This document shows positions 41,260-49,913 of a stretch of 64,000 bases of DNA, piece by piece. The stretch is from assembly GCF_900626075.1 (NCBI RefSeq), contig NZ_UYZY01000009.1:43393-107392 (forward strand), given 5' to 3'. Under the pieces are notes generated by a model. That model was not told the DNA's origin. It ran no database searches and saw only the letters and a program-made list of their open reading frames with translations. Origin of the DNA: Clostridium transplantifaecale (GTDB taxonomy: Bacteria; Bacillota; Clostridia; Lachnospirales; Lachnospiraceae). Each line of letters opens with the position of its first letter. Within the stretch, counting starts at the first letter, position 1. Position numbers and translations under genes: made by a program.

Positions 41260-41739
41260 ATGGGAAAAGGAAAAGGCTTTATTCATGAATTCGAACAGTT
41301 CATCAGCCGTGGAAACGTGATGGATATGGCAGTCGGCGTTATCATTGGAGGCGCGTTCTCCTCCATTATCACATCTCTGGTTGAAGATATCCTGTCTCCG
41401 ATACTCGGTATATTCGGAGGATTAAATTTTGATGAACTTTCGGTTAACATTCTGGGAGAGGTTACATTAAAATATGGAAAGTTCCTGACAGCAGTCATTA
41501 ACTTCCTGATTATGGCATTAGTCATCTTCTGTCTTGTAAAAGCGATGAATACGCTTTCTTCGAAAGTGATGCATAAGGAAGAGGAAGCTCCGGCTGCTCC
41601 GACCACAAAGGTTTGTCCGTTCTGCAAGAGCGAGATTCCGATTGGAGCTACAAAGTGTGCGCACTGTACTTCCGTACTTCCGGTTGAAGCTGAGTCTGAA
41701 AGCGGGGGCGTAAAGGAAGCGGCAGCAGCGGTAGAGTAG
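41260..41739 (+). CDS. mscL: large-conductance mechanosensitive channel with C-terminal zinc ribbon
   Basis: This 159-residue protein is MscL over residues 1-105: FIHEFEQFISRGNVMDMAVG then VIIGGAFSSII (pore helix), a periplasmic loop, and the second helix FLTAVINFLIMALVIFCLVK. MscL opens under membrane tension to release solutes on osmotic downshift. The C-terminus adds a zinc ribbon, CPFCKSEIPIGATKCAHC (about 121-138), followed by an Ala/Glu-rich tail, instead of the usual charged helical bundle end. AAGGAGG lies 8 bases before the ATG at 41260; the longer upstream frame overlaps the promoter and is rejected. Confidence 0.93.
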   Translation: MGKGKGFIHEFEQFISRGNVMDMAVGVIIGGAFSSIITSLVEDILSPILGIFGGLNFDELSVNILGEVTLKYGKFLTAVINFLIMALVIFCLVKAMNTLSSKVMHKEEEAPAAPTTKVCPFCKSEIPIGATKCAHCTSVLPVEAESESGGVKEAAAAVE

Positions 41740-41858
41740 CCAGCAGTTTAAGAGTGTAAAATGGACTATAGAAAGAATAAAAAAAAGAGAGCTTGTAACT
41801 GAAGAGAGCTTGTAACCGTCAGGCAGACGGTATCCTGGACAGTTACAGGCTATATCAT

Positions 41859-41900
41859 AAAACAGGGAAGAATTCCGCAACGGAAATTTTCCCTGTTTTT
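41859..41900. terminator. bidirectional terminator between mscL and the uvrA-like gene
   Basis: AAAACAGGGAA (41859-41869) and TTCCCTGTTTTT (41889-41900) form a stem with an inner AATTCCG/CGGAAATT hairpin; A- and T-runs on both sides suit termination of both convergent genes. Confidence 0.85.
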
Positions 41901-41915
41901 CTATTCGGTTGATTT

Positions 41916-44156
41916 TTATTTAAGCGACGCCCGCAGGCTGTCTGCCGTAAGCGTTTCTGCAGTCATCGCCATGTCGGAAGGGGTTCCTGTAAATACTACC
42001 TCACCTCCGTTTTTGCCTCCGTCGGGGCCGATATCAATAATCCAGTCCGCCTGTTTAATTACATCGAGATTGTGCTCGATTACAACCAGGGTATTTCCGC
42101 GGGAGACAATGGTGTCAAACAGCTTTAACAGATTCTCGATATCCGACATGTGCAGTCCGGTGGTTGGTTCGTCCATGACAAAGATGCCGCCCTTTTTTCC
42201 TAGGTGCTTTGCCAGTTTGATTCTCTGGCGCTCTCCTCCGGACAGGGTGCTGAGCGGCTGCCCGAGCGTCAGGTAGGATAAGCCGACCTGCTGCATCACC
42301 TTCAGGTGCTTTTGGATTTTCGCGTTTTCAAACACTTCCATAGCCTGTGATGCGGTCATGCGGAGCAGCTCCACGATATTTTTCCCTTTGTAGGTGCAGG
42401 CAAGGGCCTTCTCATTATACCGCAGTCCGCCGCAGGCCTCGCATTCCGTTACGATGGGGTCCATGAACGCAAGCTCAGTCACAATGACGCCCCTGCCTCC
42501 GCAGACCGGGCAGGCTCCGGTGGAGTTGAAACTGAACAGTCCCTCCGGCTGGCCGTTTTCCGTTGCCAGCAGCTTCCTGATTTCATCAAAAAAACCGAGG
42601 TAGGAGGCGGGCGTGGAGCGGTTTGTAGCCGTGATGGGGCCCTGATCGACCATCACGATATCATCTTCATACAGACTGGCAAATACCCGGGAGATCAGGG
42701 TGCTTTTTCCGGAACCGGCAACTCCTGTTACAACGGTCATAATTCCCAGCGGAATATCCACGTTGACATGCTTTAAATTGTGCAGGCAGGCGTCCCGGAT
42801 TGGGAGGCGCCCTGTCTGCGGACGGGGGTTCTGTTTGATAGGCAGGGAGTGGAGCATGGCCCGGCCCGTCAGGGTATCGGAGCGGAGTAATTCCTGATAG
42901 CTGCCGGCAAATACGATTTCACCGCCGTTTTGTCCTGCCAGAGGGCCCACATCGATAACATAATCTGCGATCGAAATTACATCCCTGTCGTGTTCAACCA
43001 CAAGCACCGTGTTACCCTTATCACGAAGCTGCCGGAGCAGATTGTTCATGCGGTAGACGTCGCGGGGATGCATCCCTGCGCTTGGCTCATCAAAAATATA
43101 GGTCAGTCCGGTCAGGCTGCTGCCCATATACCGGACCAGTTTAAGCCGCTGCGCCTCCCCGCCGGAGAGGGACGGGGTTTCACGGTTCAGATGAAGATAA
43201 GGCAGGCCGATTTCTATCATTCGGTCCAGTCCTTCTATGAGGGCCTGTACCAGCAAAGCTGCGGCCGGTTCGGTGATTTGAGAGAGAACAAAACGAAGCT
43301 GTGTCAGTTCCATTTCACACATATCCGCAATAGAGTATCCGTTTATCTTGCAGCTCAGGGCGGTTTCATTCAACCGCTTTCCGTGGCATTCGCCGCACTC
43401 TGTCCAGACAGTCAGATTCTGTGATTTTATTTTTGTATGCCTGCTTTTATCACTGATGTCGCGGTTCAGGAGCGTCTTCGTGTATTTATGGAATATCCCG
43501 GTTATCTTCGGGTTTTCCGGTTTTCCCTTGCCGTCGCGGGAACCGTACAGGAGGAGATTATATTCCTCTTTTGAATATTCTTTAACGGGCTTGTCGAGAT
43601 CAAACAGGCCGGACTCGGCGTACTGCCGCCAGTACCATGAGCCGGGAGAATACAGAGAATCACGAACACAACCCTGATTCCAGGACTTATCGGGATCGAG
43701 GATGGCCCCGACATCCACCCGGGTGATTTTTCCAAGGCCGGAACACGTTTTGCACATCCCGGACGGATCGTTAAAGGAGAAGCAGGAGGCCGTGCCCGCA
43801 TAGGGAGTCCCTATTCTTGAAAACAGCAGACGCAGGCTGGAATAGAGGCCGCTTATAGTTCCCGCCGTTGAGCGGGCGTTACCGCTCAGCGGTGACTGAT
43901 CCACCACAACGGAAGCGGTCAGATTGCCGATCCGCTCCACGGCCGGTTTCGGATACTTCGGCAGCCTCGACCGCACAAATGCCGGATAGGTAGCGCTCAT
44001 CTGACGCTGCGATTCGGCTGCAATGGTATCAAAAACAATACTGGATTTGCCGGAACCGGACACTCCGGTAAACACGGTGATTTTTTCTTTGGGAATCGTA
44101 AAGGAAACATGTTTCAGATTATTTTGGGTAAGTCCCTGTATCATGATGTCATTCAT
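41916..44156 (-). CDS. short UvrA-like ABC protein (UvrA paralogue)
   Basis: This 746-residue protein has two ABC modules like UvrA: Walker A GVSGSGKSS (about residues 31-39) and GVAGSGKST (about 470-478), signatures LSGGEAQRLKL and LSGGERQRIKLAKHL, Walker B FDEPSAGMHP and MDEPTTGLH, and zinc-finger cysteines (CKTCSGLG, CGECHGKR, CPVCGGRG, CEACGG). It is about 200 residues shorter than UvrA and seems to lack the UvrB-binding insertion, so it is unlikely to do standard nucleotide excision. Relatives are linked to resistance against DNA-binding drugs. It lies 4 bases after a MATE exporter gene, which fits a drug-defence operon. Confidence 0.87.
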   Translation of the reverse strand: MNDIMIQGLTQNNLKHVSFTIPKEKITVFTGVSGSGKSSIVFDTIAAESQRQMSATYPAFVRSRLPKYPKPAVERIGNLTASVVVDQSPLSGNARSTAGTISGLYSSLRLLFSRIGTPYAGTASCFSFNDPSGMCKTCSGLGKITRVDVGAILDPDKSWNQGCVRDSLYSPGSWYWRQYAESGLFDLDKPVKEYSKEEYNLLLYGSRDGKGKPENPKITGIFHKYTKTLLNRDISDKSRHTKIKSQNLTVWTECGECHGKRLNETALSCKINGYSIADMCEMELTQLRFVLSQITEPAAALLVQALIEGLDRMIEIGLPYLHLNRETPSLSGGEAQRLKLVRYMGSSLTGLTYIFDEPSAGMHPRDVYRMNNLLRQLRDKGNTVLVVEHDRDVISIADYVIDVGPLAGQNGGEIVFAGSYQELLRSDTLTGRAMLHSLPIKQNPRPQTGRLPIRDACLHNLKHVNVDIPLGIMTVVTGVAGSGKSTLISRVFASLYEDDIVMVDQGPITATNRSTPASYLGFFDEIRKLLATENGQPEGLFSFNSTGACPVCGGRGVIVTELAFMDPIVTECEACGGLRYNEKALACTYKGKNIVELLRMTASQAMEVFENAKIQKHLKVMQQVGLSYLTLGQPLSTLSGGERQRIKLAKHLGKKGGIFVMDEPTTGLHMSDIENLLKLFDTIVSRGNTLVVIEHNLDVIKQADWIIDIGPDGGKNGGEVVFTGTPSDMAMTAETLTADSLRASLK

Positions 44157-44160
44157 TTGA

Positions 44161-45534
44161 TCACACCTCTTTCTGTTTGTTTTTTATATCGCTTAAGAGC
44201 ATAAGCGCAGCGGCCAGCGAGGAAAGCAGGTCGGCTGCCGGACTTGCGAAAAGAATCCCGTTAAGCCCCAGGAAACGGGATAAAATATGAATCAGGGGTA
44301 TCATCAGAAGGAGCGGGCGGAGGACGGAGAGCAGCATTGCTTTCATTGCCTGTCCGGATGCCAGATAATACTGGGAGGTCACGATCTGAAAACCGGCCGC
44401 AGCCATGCCGAACAAGAAGATACGCATGCACCGGATGCCAAATTCCATATACGCCGGGGCGTTTATCCCGAATAACCGCAGGAGACTTGACGGAAAAACT
44501 TCACAGCCAATCCACCCAATCAGGGAAATAACGGTTGCTGCGCCCAACGCTTTTTGGAATGTTTCTTTCACACGTTTTTCCAGACCAGCTCCCCTGTTGA
44601 AACCGATGATGGGCTGCATCCCAAGCGCAATCCCGACACAGACGGCAACTACAACCGAATTCACTCTGAGCACGATGCCGACGGCGCTGAGTATTTCTTC
44701 ACTGCTCAGACTCTGCGTGCCGTACTGCACAAGGGCCTTGTTAAGTTCAATCTGAAGGAGAGCTGAGGCGGCCTGTATCATACAGGCCGGCAGTCCAAGA
44801 GCGGTAATCTGCCCGCAAATCGGCAATGAGGGGAGGAGATTCCTCCGTTTTAAGCGGATGCGCCCCTTTCTCAAAAAGTGAATCACCAGAATGACTGCCG
44901 ATAGGATTTGTGAAGTTACGGTAGCGATAGCAGCCCCTTTGACACCCCAGCCCAGAATGAAGATATAGACCGGATCCAGAATCAGGTTCAGTGACACCCC
45001 GGCGAGGAGACAGCCCATGGCGAGGACGGGACTTCCATCGGCTCTTGCCATGCTCGATAGTACGATTGCCGTCATGCTGAAGGGAGCGCCGATTAAGATG
45101 ATGGGGGCGTAATCCAGTACATAGGGCAGTGAGGCGTCCGTCGCGCCGAAGGACAGGACAAGAGGTTCAAAAAAAGTCAGGCAGACCGCCGTGAACAGTA
45201 CCCCAATGACGGCAGACAGCGTAAATACGGTGCCTAGTGTTTTTTCGGCTTCCTCATTTTTTCCTGCCCCCATGCTGATGGAGGTGTAGACACAGCCGCC
45301 GATACCGAGCAGGGTGGCGGCAGCCAGCAGGATGGTAATGAACGGGAATGTTACCGTAGTGGCGGCAATGCCGAGATAGCCGACTCCCCGTGCAATAAAA
45401 ATTTGATCTGCCAGATTATACAGCGCGTCGATCAGCATAGATAAAACGGATGGAACGGCAAATCTTAAGAGCAGTCTGCCGATCGGCGCGTCGGCGAGAG
45501 GATTGCCCTCCCTGGTTCTAAAAGTTTCTTCCAT
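44161..45534 (-). CDS. MATE-family efflux transporter
   Basis: This 457-residue transporter shows about 12 transmembrane segments and the MATE pattern in both halves (GRLLLRFAVPSVLSMLIDAL, then YNLADQIFIARGVG, with the second-half VVAVCVGIALGMQPIIGFNRGAG). AGAGGAGGAA lies just before the ATG at 45534; the upstream ATG at 45579 lacks a ribosome site. The gene is followed 4 bases later by the UvrA-like ABC gene and is divergent from an AraC-type regulator, a common arrangement for inducible drug export. The substrate is not predictable. Confidence 0.9.
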   Translation of the reverse strand: MEETFRTREGNPLADAPIGRLLLRFAVPSVLSMLIDALYNLADQIFIARGVGYLGIAATTVTFPFITILLAAATLLGIGGCVYTSISMGAGKNEEAEKTLGTVFTLSAVIGVLFTAVCLTFFEPLVLSFGATDASLPYVLDYAPIILIGAPFSMTAIVLSSMARADGSPVLAMGCLLAGVSLNLILDPVYIFILGWGVKGAAIATVTSQILSAVILVIHFLRKGRIRLKRRNLLPSLPICGQITALGLPACMIQAASALLQIELNKALVQYGTQSLSSEEILSAVGIVLRVNSVVVAVCVGIALGMQPIIGFNRGAGLEKRVKETFQKALGAATVISLIGWIGCEVFPSSLLRLFGINAPAYMEFGIRCMRIFLFGMAAAGFQIVTSQYYLASGQAMKAMLLSVLRPLLLMIPLIHILSRFLGLNGILFASPAADLLSSLAAALMLLSDIKNKQKEV

Positions 45535-45678
45535 AGTATTCCTCCTCTGAATGACAGGTAGAGATATCTGCGTATTCATTCACAGTTAACTATACCTGCA
45601 TTACAGCGTATCAGATTTGCGGCCTGCATTCATGACATTTTTTGCTTATATTTGGTAATAGAGAGGTAAACTGGAATA

Positions 45679-45687
45679 TGATATAAT
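45679..45687 (+). promoter_or_regulatory. extended -10 promoter of the AraC-type regulator
   Basis: TGATATAAT: a perfect TATAAT (45682-45687) with TG one base upstream. No good -35 hexamer is visible at the right distance. Confidence 0.55.
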
Positions 45688-45769
45688 GTCCCCATAGTGC
45701 ATCAATTGTACAAAGCAAAATACAGGCGCAAAGTTACGGCAAAGGTCTTATTTACATGGAGGTGGCGGC

Positions 45770-46633
45770 GTGAAAGAACTATCCCCCTTAGAGAGGGCGG
45801 TCGAATATATCGAAACACATCTGGACGAGCATATCGGTTTAAACGATGTGTCGAGGGAAACAGGATATTCCTACTATTATATGACGCGGCTGTTTTCTTC
45901 CGTATTAGGCGAGTCGGCCGGCCGCTATATCAGCAGGCGCAGGCTGTACAGGGCATCCGAAAAACTTCTCCACACCGATAAGAGGGTCATCGACATTGCG
46001 CTTGAAAGCGGATTTGAATCGGCGGAGGCATTCAGCAGGGCGTTTAAAGCCGTTTTTGCGAGCAGTCCGGTGGAATACAGGAGAGCGGGCGTTGATTTGG
46101 TAATGAATGCCAAGAGAGAACTGGAGCCTGGGGATGTCTGTCATATTGCAAATAACATATCACGGGAACCTGAAATAATTTGGATGGAAGAGATGAAAAC
46201 CGCAGGCATCAGGGGGACTACCTCTCTTTTCGACAACCGGCTGCCGGAACTGTGGGAGCGCTTTTTGGCACTGGATAAAAAGAATTCCGGTTCCGGGGAA
46301 ATCAGGTATTGCATCTGCGAAACACAAAAGACCTCATATACAAAAAACGGGGACGTATTATTTTCGGTAATGGTGGGCCGCCGGGAAGCGGATTATAATA
46401 ATCTTCCGCCGGGCATGGCCGGAAAAACACTGCACGCCGGTAAGTATGCAGTGTTTACCCATCGGGGGGATTTTGGAAATCTATATAAAACGTATCAGTA
46501 TATTTTCGGGACATGGCTGCCTGCGGCGAAAGAGGAACTGGACGACAGGGAGGATTTTGAACAATATGAAAGGGCGGTAATATCACCTGATGATCCGGAC
46601 AATGAGGTGAAAATATATATTCCGGTAAAATAG
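45770..46633 (+). CDS. AraC-family regulator with GyrI-like effector domain
   Basis: This 287-residue regulator has two AraC helix-turn-helix motifs at the N-terminus (about residues 8-105: LNDVSRETGYSYYYMTRLFS and VIDIALESGFESAEAFSRAF then KAVFASSPVEYRR) and a GyrI-like small-molecule domain in the C-terminal half (about 135-285). The Rob/SoxS-like order with a GyrI domain suggests it binds a drug-like ligand and activates the divergent MATE and UvrA-like genes. The start is GTG at 45770, with GGAGG 7 bases upstream. The next gene (ydeI-like) starts 41 bases downstream. Confidence 0.88.
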   Translation: MKELSPLERAVEYIETHLDEHIGLNDVSRETGYSYYYMTRLFSSVLGESAGRYISRRRLYRASEKLLHTDKRVIDIALESGFESAEAFSRAFKAVFASSPVEYRRAGVDLVMNAKRELEPGDVCHIANNISREPEIIWMEEMKTAGIRGTTSLFDNRLPELWERFLALDKKNSGSGEIRYCICETQKTSYTKNGDVLFSVMVGRREADYNNLPPGMAGKTLHAGKYAVFTHRGDFGNLYKTYQYIFGTWLPAAKEELDDREDFEQYERAVISPDDPDNEVKIYIPVK

Positions 46634-46674
46634 ATATTGCAGTAAAACAAACAGGGAGAAAGAGGGGATTTACG

Positions 46675-47235
46675 ATGAGTGAGATGTTGGAGTTTTCAAA
46701 CAGAGAGGACTTTAGAAAATGGCTGAATGTCAACTGCCTGACGGATAAAGGCTACTGGCTGCTGCTCGGCAAGGCAGGCGGCCCGAAAACGGTAAAGGCG
46801 GGGGAGGCGTTGGAGGAGGCTCTCTGCTTTGGCTGGATTGACGGGCAGATGCAGAGCATTGACGACATAAGCTATAAAAAATATTTTGCAAAACGCAGAG
46901 AAAATAGCAAGTGGTCGGAAAAAAATAAGGCGCTGGCAGAAAAGCTGGAGAAGCAGGGCATTATGACCGATTACGGCAGGAAGAAAATAGAAGAAGCCAA
47001 AAAGAACGGCCAATGGGATGCTCCCAAAGCGCCCGTGATTGGGGAGGAGGAGATTATGGCTCTTTCCGGCGTGTTGAAAGAATATGAACCTGCATACAGC
47101 AACTTTCTCGCGATGTCACTATCGGTAAAGAGGACCTACACCCGTGCATTTCTCGACGCAAAAACAGACGCAGGGCGGGAAAAACGCATTGCATGGATGG
47201 TTGACCGGCTGAATAAAAACTTAAAGCCGATGTAG
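46675..47235 (+). CDS. YdeI/OmpD-associated family protein
   Basis: This 186-residue protein matches the YdeI family (FSNREDFRKWLNVNCLTDKG, EALEEALCFGWIDGQMQSID, RRENSKWSEKNKALAEKLE, and a C-terminal KRTYTRAFLDAKTDAGREKR helix). Family members are linked to stress and antimicrobial-peptide tolerance, but their reaction is unknown. It follows the AraC-type gene closely and could share its transcript. Ribosome site GAGGGG. Its last 15 bases overlap a decayed acetyltransferase gene on the other strand. Confidence 0.83.
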   Translation: MSEMLEFSNREDFRKWLNVNCLTDKGYWLLLGKAGGPKTVKAGEALEEALCFGWIDGQMQSIDDISYKKYFAKRRENSKWSEKNKALAEKLEKQGIMTDYGRKKIEEAKKNGQWDAPKAPVIGEEEIMALSGVLKEYEPAYSNFLAMSLSVKRTYTRAFLDAKTDAGREKRIAWMVDRLNKNLKPM

Positions 47236-47590
47236 CAACTTAATGCCAAACGGCTGGAAATCGGGGAATTTCCAGCCTACAATCTTTTCCTCAGAATCCT
47301 TAAAATTCTCCCTTTCATAAAATCTTAAAGCATTCAAATTCTGGCTCAATACATCTACTCTATATACTCGGAGCCCCTGTTCCTCCCCCAGTTTTTCACG
47401 CCTTCCAACCTTCCAACAGCTTTTTCCCTATCCCGTTTCCGCGTAACGATTCCTGAACGATAAAATCCATCAGACAGGTATAACGGTGGGGAATAATACT
47501 TTTATAGACGGGAGTCTGTTTAAACTCCCGATTCAGATCACGGTAAAGCGCCAGAATTGTCGCTATATCATTGATTGTTGCCGGCCTCAC
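47221..47590 (-). pseudogene. decayed GNAT N-acetyltransferase gene
   Basis: From a GTG at 47590 the minus strand encodes a GNAT start (RPATINDIATILALYRDLNR), the acetyl-CoA-binding segment (FIVQESLRGNGIGKKLLEGW) and then a stop. Shifting the frame by one base, the sequence continues with the expected GNAT end (VDVLSQNLNALRFYERENFK then DSEEK) to a stop at 47223-47221. About 40-50 central residues (strands 2-3 of the fold) are also missing between TPVYKSI and TCLMDF. So both an internal deletion and a frameshift are present, and the gene should be inactive. Confidence 0.75.
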
Positions 47591-47640
47591 TTTCTCATGG
47601 TACGCACTCCTTTCACAACCGTATGGTACGGTGATAGAAA

Positions 47641-47761
47641 GACCGCGACAATACCTGCCCCGTGCTTGCTTGACGAAAGAGAGAATCAGCCCCTGAAGAC
47701 GACGGACGGGGCAGCACCCTTCGCTGAGTCTTCAGTCCCGTCGACAACCTGCCCGGGGAAG
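47641..47761. repeat. palindromic element arm A, left part (half-copy 3)
   Basis: From about 47641 the sequence matches arm A of the giant palindromic element (CTTGACGAAAGAG, CAGCCCCTGAAG, GAGTCTTCAGTCCCG) up to GCCCGGGGAAG, where it is broken by the IS110 element. The arm resumes at 49530. No linker or arm B is seen, so this is a half-element. Confidence 0.8.
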
Positions 47762-47879
47762 TCCAGCTAAGAAATGTCAAGTAGGAACTTAAATAAATTA
47801 AATATTTTTCGCTTCCTACAAAAGGGTAAATTTAATAAGCCCATCTACATGGGAACCTATCAACTTGTTTCGTGATTCA

Positions 47880-49214
47880 TTAGGCAGCTCCCTCAATCGA
47901 TGCAGGGTGCTCTGCCGTATAGCGGCTGCAATGTTCCTGTGGTGTGATGATCTCAAACGGCTTGTTATCCCGGAGCATCGCAAAAATAATATTACAGATT
48001 TTATGCATGACAGCCCCAACCGCAACATTCTTTTTCTTTCCCACACATTTACGGATATAGTAATCGTAAATGACCGGGTTTACCGGTGATTTTGTACCTT
48101 TATCCATCTTCAGGTTGTTTACGGCAACCATATGCAGGACGCGCCGTGCGAGGCTTGAACCCCGTTTTGACATATGGACATTATCCCCATGAAACTTGCC
48201 GGACTGCTTCACGGCAGGATCCAGGCCAAAGTAGGCGTACAGCTTTTTTGGCGAAGTAAACAGGTCAAAATCACCCATTTCCGCAATCAGGACCACAGCA
48301 CTCAGGAAACCGACCCCGTGCAGGGACTGCAGAAGGCAGAACCGGTCATAGGCAGGCTTTCCCTTCAGCTTATCCATCGCTTTGTGGAGCTCCTCCAGTA
48401 GGGAATCCAGATGCTTCTGGTACTCCAGATAGGTTTGTATGTACAGCCTGATCCGGAGGGCGTTGCTGGGAAGGGCCCGTCCAAAGACAGCTGCATCCCT
48501 GGCCGCCGCGCAGATAGCATCATATTTGGAAAGGGCATATGCATCCCCAAAACGGGATATACCCTTAATCATTTCTATGATCTTCTCTTTTGGGGCGGCA
48601 AGCATGTCTGAGGCGAGTGGGTATTCAGCAAGCAGCTTAAGTGAAGTCAGCGTGGTAATCTTGCTGAATACATGCAGATATGCCGGGAACGATACCCGAA
48701 GCTCTGCATGCAGCTTTAGGACAACTGCGGATTGCAGATCTTTGAAGTAATAGTAGTCACGGGCAAGGTTCCGGAGGTCAATGATGTCATCATCCGGGAC
48801 AATCGAGGTCTTCAGGGAAGGATCCAGACCGATTTTTGCAGTCTTTCTTGTATCGAATTTGTCACTATGCAGTTTCCTTATGTTCAGATTTGTGCTATTC
48901 TTAGTGATGATAGGATTAATGACCGAGCAGTCAAACCCCTTATCACGAAGGAAGTACAGGAGTGGGATGTGGTAGATCCCAGTGGACTCGAGGAAGCATT
49001 TGCTTTCAAGGGAATACAGCTCTTGTGCTTCCTTTATTTTTGCGACAGCAAGTTCCCTGGAAATCGAGTCCGTATGCAGGATCTTAGAAGGTTTTCCGCT
49101 CAGAGTGGCGTTTGGGAGCATGATGGACATCCAGGAAAAATCAGCGCCAACATCAAACCCGACGGAGAGATAGGAAATGCCTTTAGGCATCGGAAGTGTT
49201 TTTTGAACATGCAT
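47880..49214 (-). CDS. IS110-family transposase (DEDD recombinase)
   Basis: This 444-residue transposase has the N-terminal DEDD RuvC-like domain (SVGFDVGADFSWMSIM with the first Asp, FLESTGIYHIPLLYFL with the Glu, and KLHSDKFDTRKTAKIG with the last Asp pair) and the C-terminal Tnp domain with the serine-containing HMSKRGSSLARRVLHM region (about residues 372-387), preceded by LQSLHGVGFLSAVVLIAEMG. Such enzymes insert DNA guided by a bridge RNA. AAAGGAG lies 7 bases before the ATG at 49214; the longer frame up to 49400 crosses the non-coding end and is not used. The protein looks intact. Confidence 0.9.
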   Translation of the reverse strand: MHVQKTLPMPKGISYLSVGFDVGADFSWMSIMLPNATLSGKPSKILHTDSISRELAVAKIKEAQELYSLESKCFLESTGIYHIPLLYFLRDKGFDCSVINPIITKNSTNLNIRKLHSDKFDTRKTAKIGLDPSLKTSIVPDDDIIDLRNLARDYYYFKDLQSAVVLKLHAELRVSFPAYLHVFSKITTLTSLKLLAEYPLASDMLAAPKEKIIEMIKGISRFGDAYALSKYDAICAAARDAAVFGRALPSNALRIRLYIQTYLEYQKHLDSLLEELHKAMDKLKGKPAYDRFCLLQSLHGVGFLSAVVLIAEMGDFDLFTSPKKLYAYFGLDPAVKQSGKFHGDNVHMSKRGSSLARRVLHMVAVNNLKMDKGTKSPVNPVIYDYYIRKCVGKKKNVAVGAVMHKICNIIFAMLRDNKPFEIITPQEHCSRYTAEHPASIEGAA

Positions 49215-49413
49215 GGTCTTCTCCTTTCTGGCAGGATTCCATTTCCAAAAGGTGGATACACAACCTAGCGGCTTATACGGGTATGGCCTGAGGCTTCCCA
49301 ACCAGCCAAAGCATAAATCACCACCGAATGGACAGACAGACTTCCTAAGAGGTTTTGCCGGCGAACTACCGCTGGTTCCCAAGGAGGGAACGTCGATCAT
49401 CCTGCTCAGAATG
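49215..49413 (-). ncRNA. candidate bridge RNA region of the IS110 element
   Basis: Between the likely -10 box (TATAAT at 49419-49414, minus strand) and the transposase start lie about 200 bases rich in inverted repeats. One hairpin, GTTCCC-TCCTT-GGGAAC (49390-49374), holds TCCCTCCT in its loop and arm, which is complementary to AGGAGGGA at the right junction (49525-49532). IS110-group elements encode their bridge RNA in this place. The assignment rests on position and this short match only. Confidence 0.45.
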
Positions 49414-49529
49414 ATTATACCTCAATGCTAAGCCTGGTGCATCATGGAAACCTCAGACATAATAAAAAAATCGAACTGTAACGATTCATTTAGCAGTCAT
49501 TCTTGACTACACCATTATTATACTAGGAG

Positions 49530-49757
49530 GGAGAAAACTTTCCGGAGGGGACCTTGGAATCCGCCGGTGCTTGCTGAGGTTTCTCACGAAGCTAGCATCC
49601 GTTGCGCATTCCACAAGCGGGAGCGAGTCCCCGTAGGAATTTTTTCTCCCGGATTCCCCCTCACCACACCCTAAAAACCGGGACAGAAGACTCACCTAAC
49701 CCATCCCACCACCCCGTCCGCCATCTTACAGAGGCGTCCTCGCATCTCAACTAACTC
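49530..49757. repeat. palindromic element arm A, right part (half-copy 3)
   Basis: Starting GGAGAAAACTTTCC the sequence resumes arm A to its end CCTCGCATCTCAACTAA at 49757, matching 22300-22527 closely. Its stem-1 strand pairs with the left part at 47725-47740 only if the IS is absent or loops out. Confidence 0.82.
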
Positions 49758-49764
49758 CCCCACA

Positions 49765-49803
49765 CTGTGAAATCTCTGTGAAACTATAGAAACTCCCTTT
49801 ACA
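49765..49803 (+). promoter_or_regulatory. direct-repeat operator and promoter before the two-component operon
   Basis: CTGTGAAA occurs at 49765-49772 and 49776-49783, an 11-bp period typical of OmpR-family response-regulator sites. A possible -35 box TTTACA (49798-49803) follows; the -10 box (TAAAAC, 49821-49826) is poor, as expected for an activated promoter. Autoregulation by the downstream regulator is inferred. Confidence 0.45.
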
Positions 49804-49913
49804 ATCTGCTAAAATACAGGTAAAACAAAGATAAACAGCGGCTATCCGGCAAGACTCTATAAGAAAGGGCCGGATCAGCCCCTGATAATTCTGATAACAC
49901 AGAGGTGAATAAG

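Larger units (their letters stand above)
47762..49529 (-). mobile_element. IS110-family insertion sequence
   Basis: The element is about 1768 bp (edges uncertain by a few bases) and lies in arm A of the palindromic repeat. It has no obvious terminal inverted repeats or target duplication, as usual for IS110. It carries one transposase on the minus strand with about 315 bp of non-coding DNA upstream of the gene and about 118 bp downstream. The long upstream non-coding end is the layout of the IS110 group, where it encodes the bridge RNA. Confidence 0.85.
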
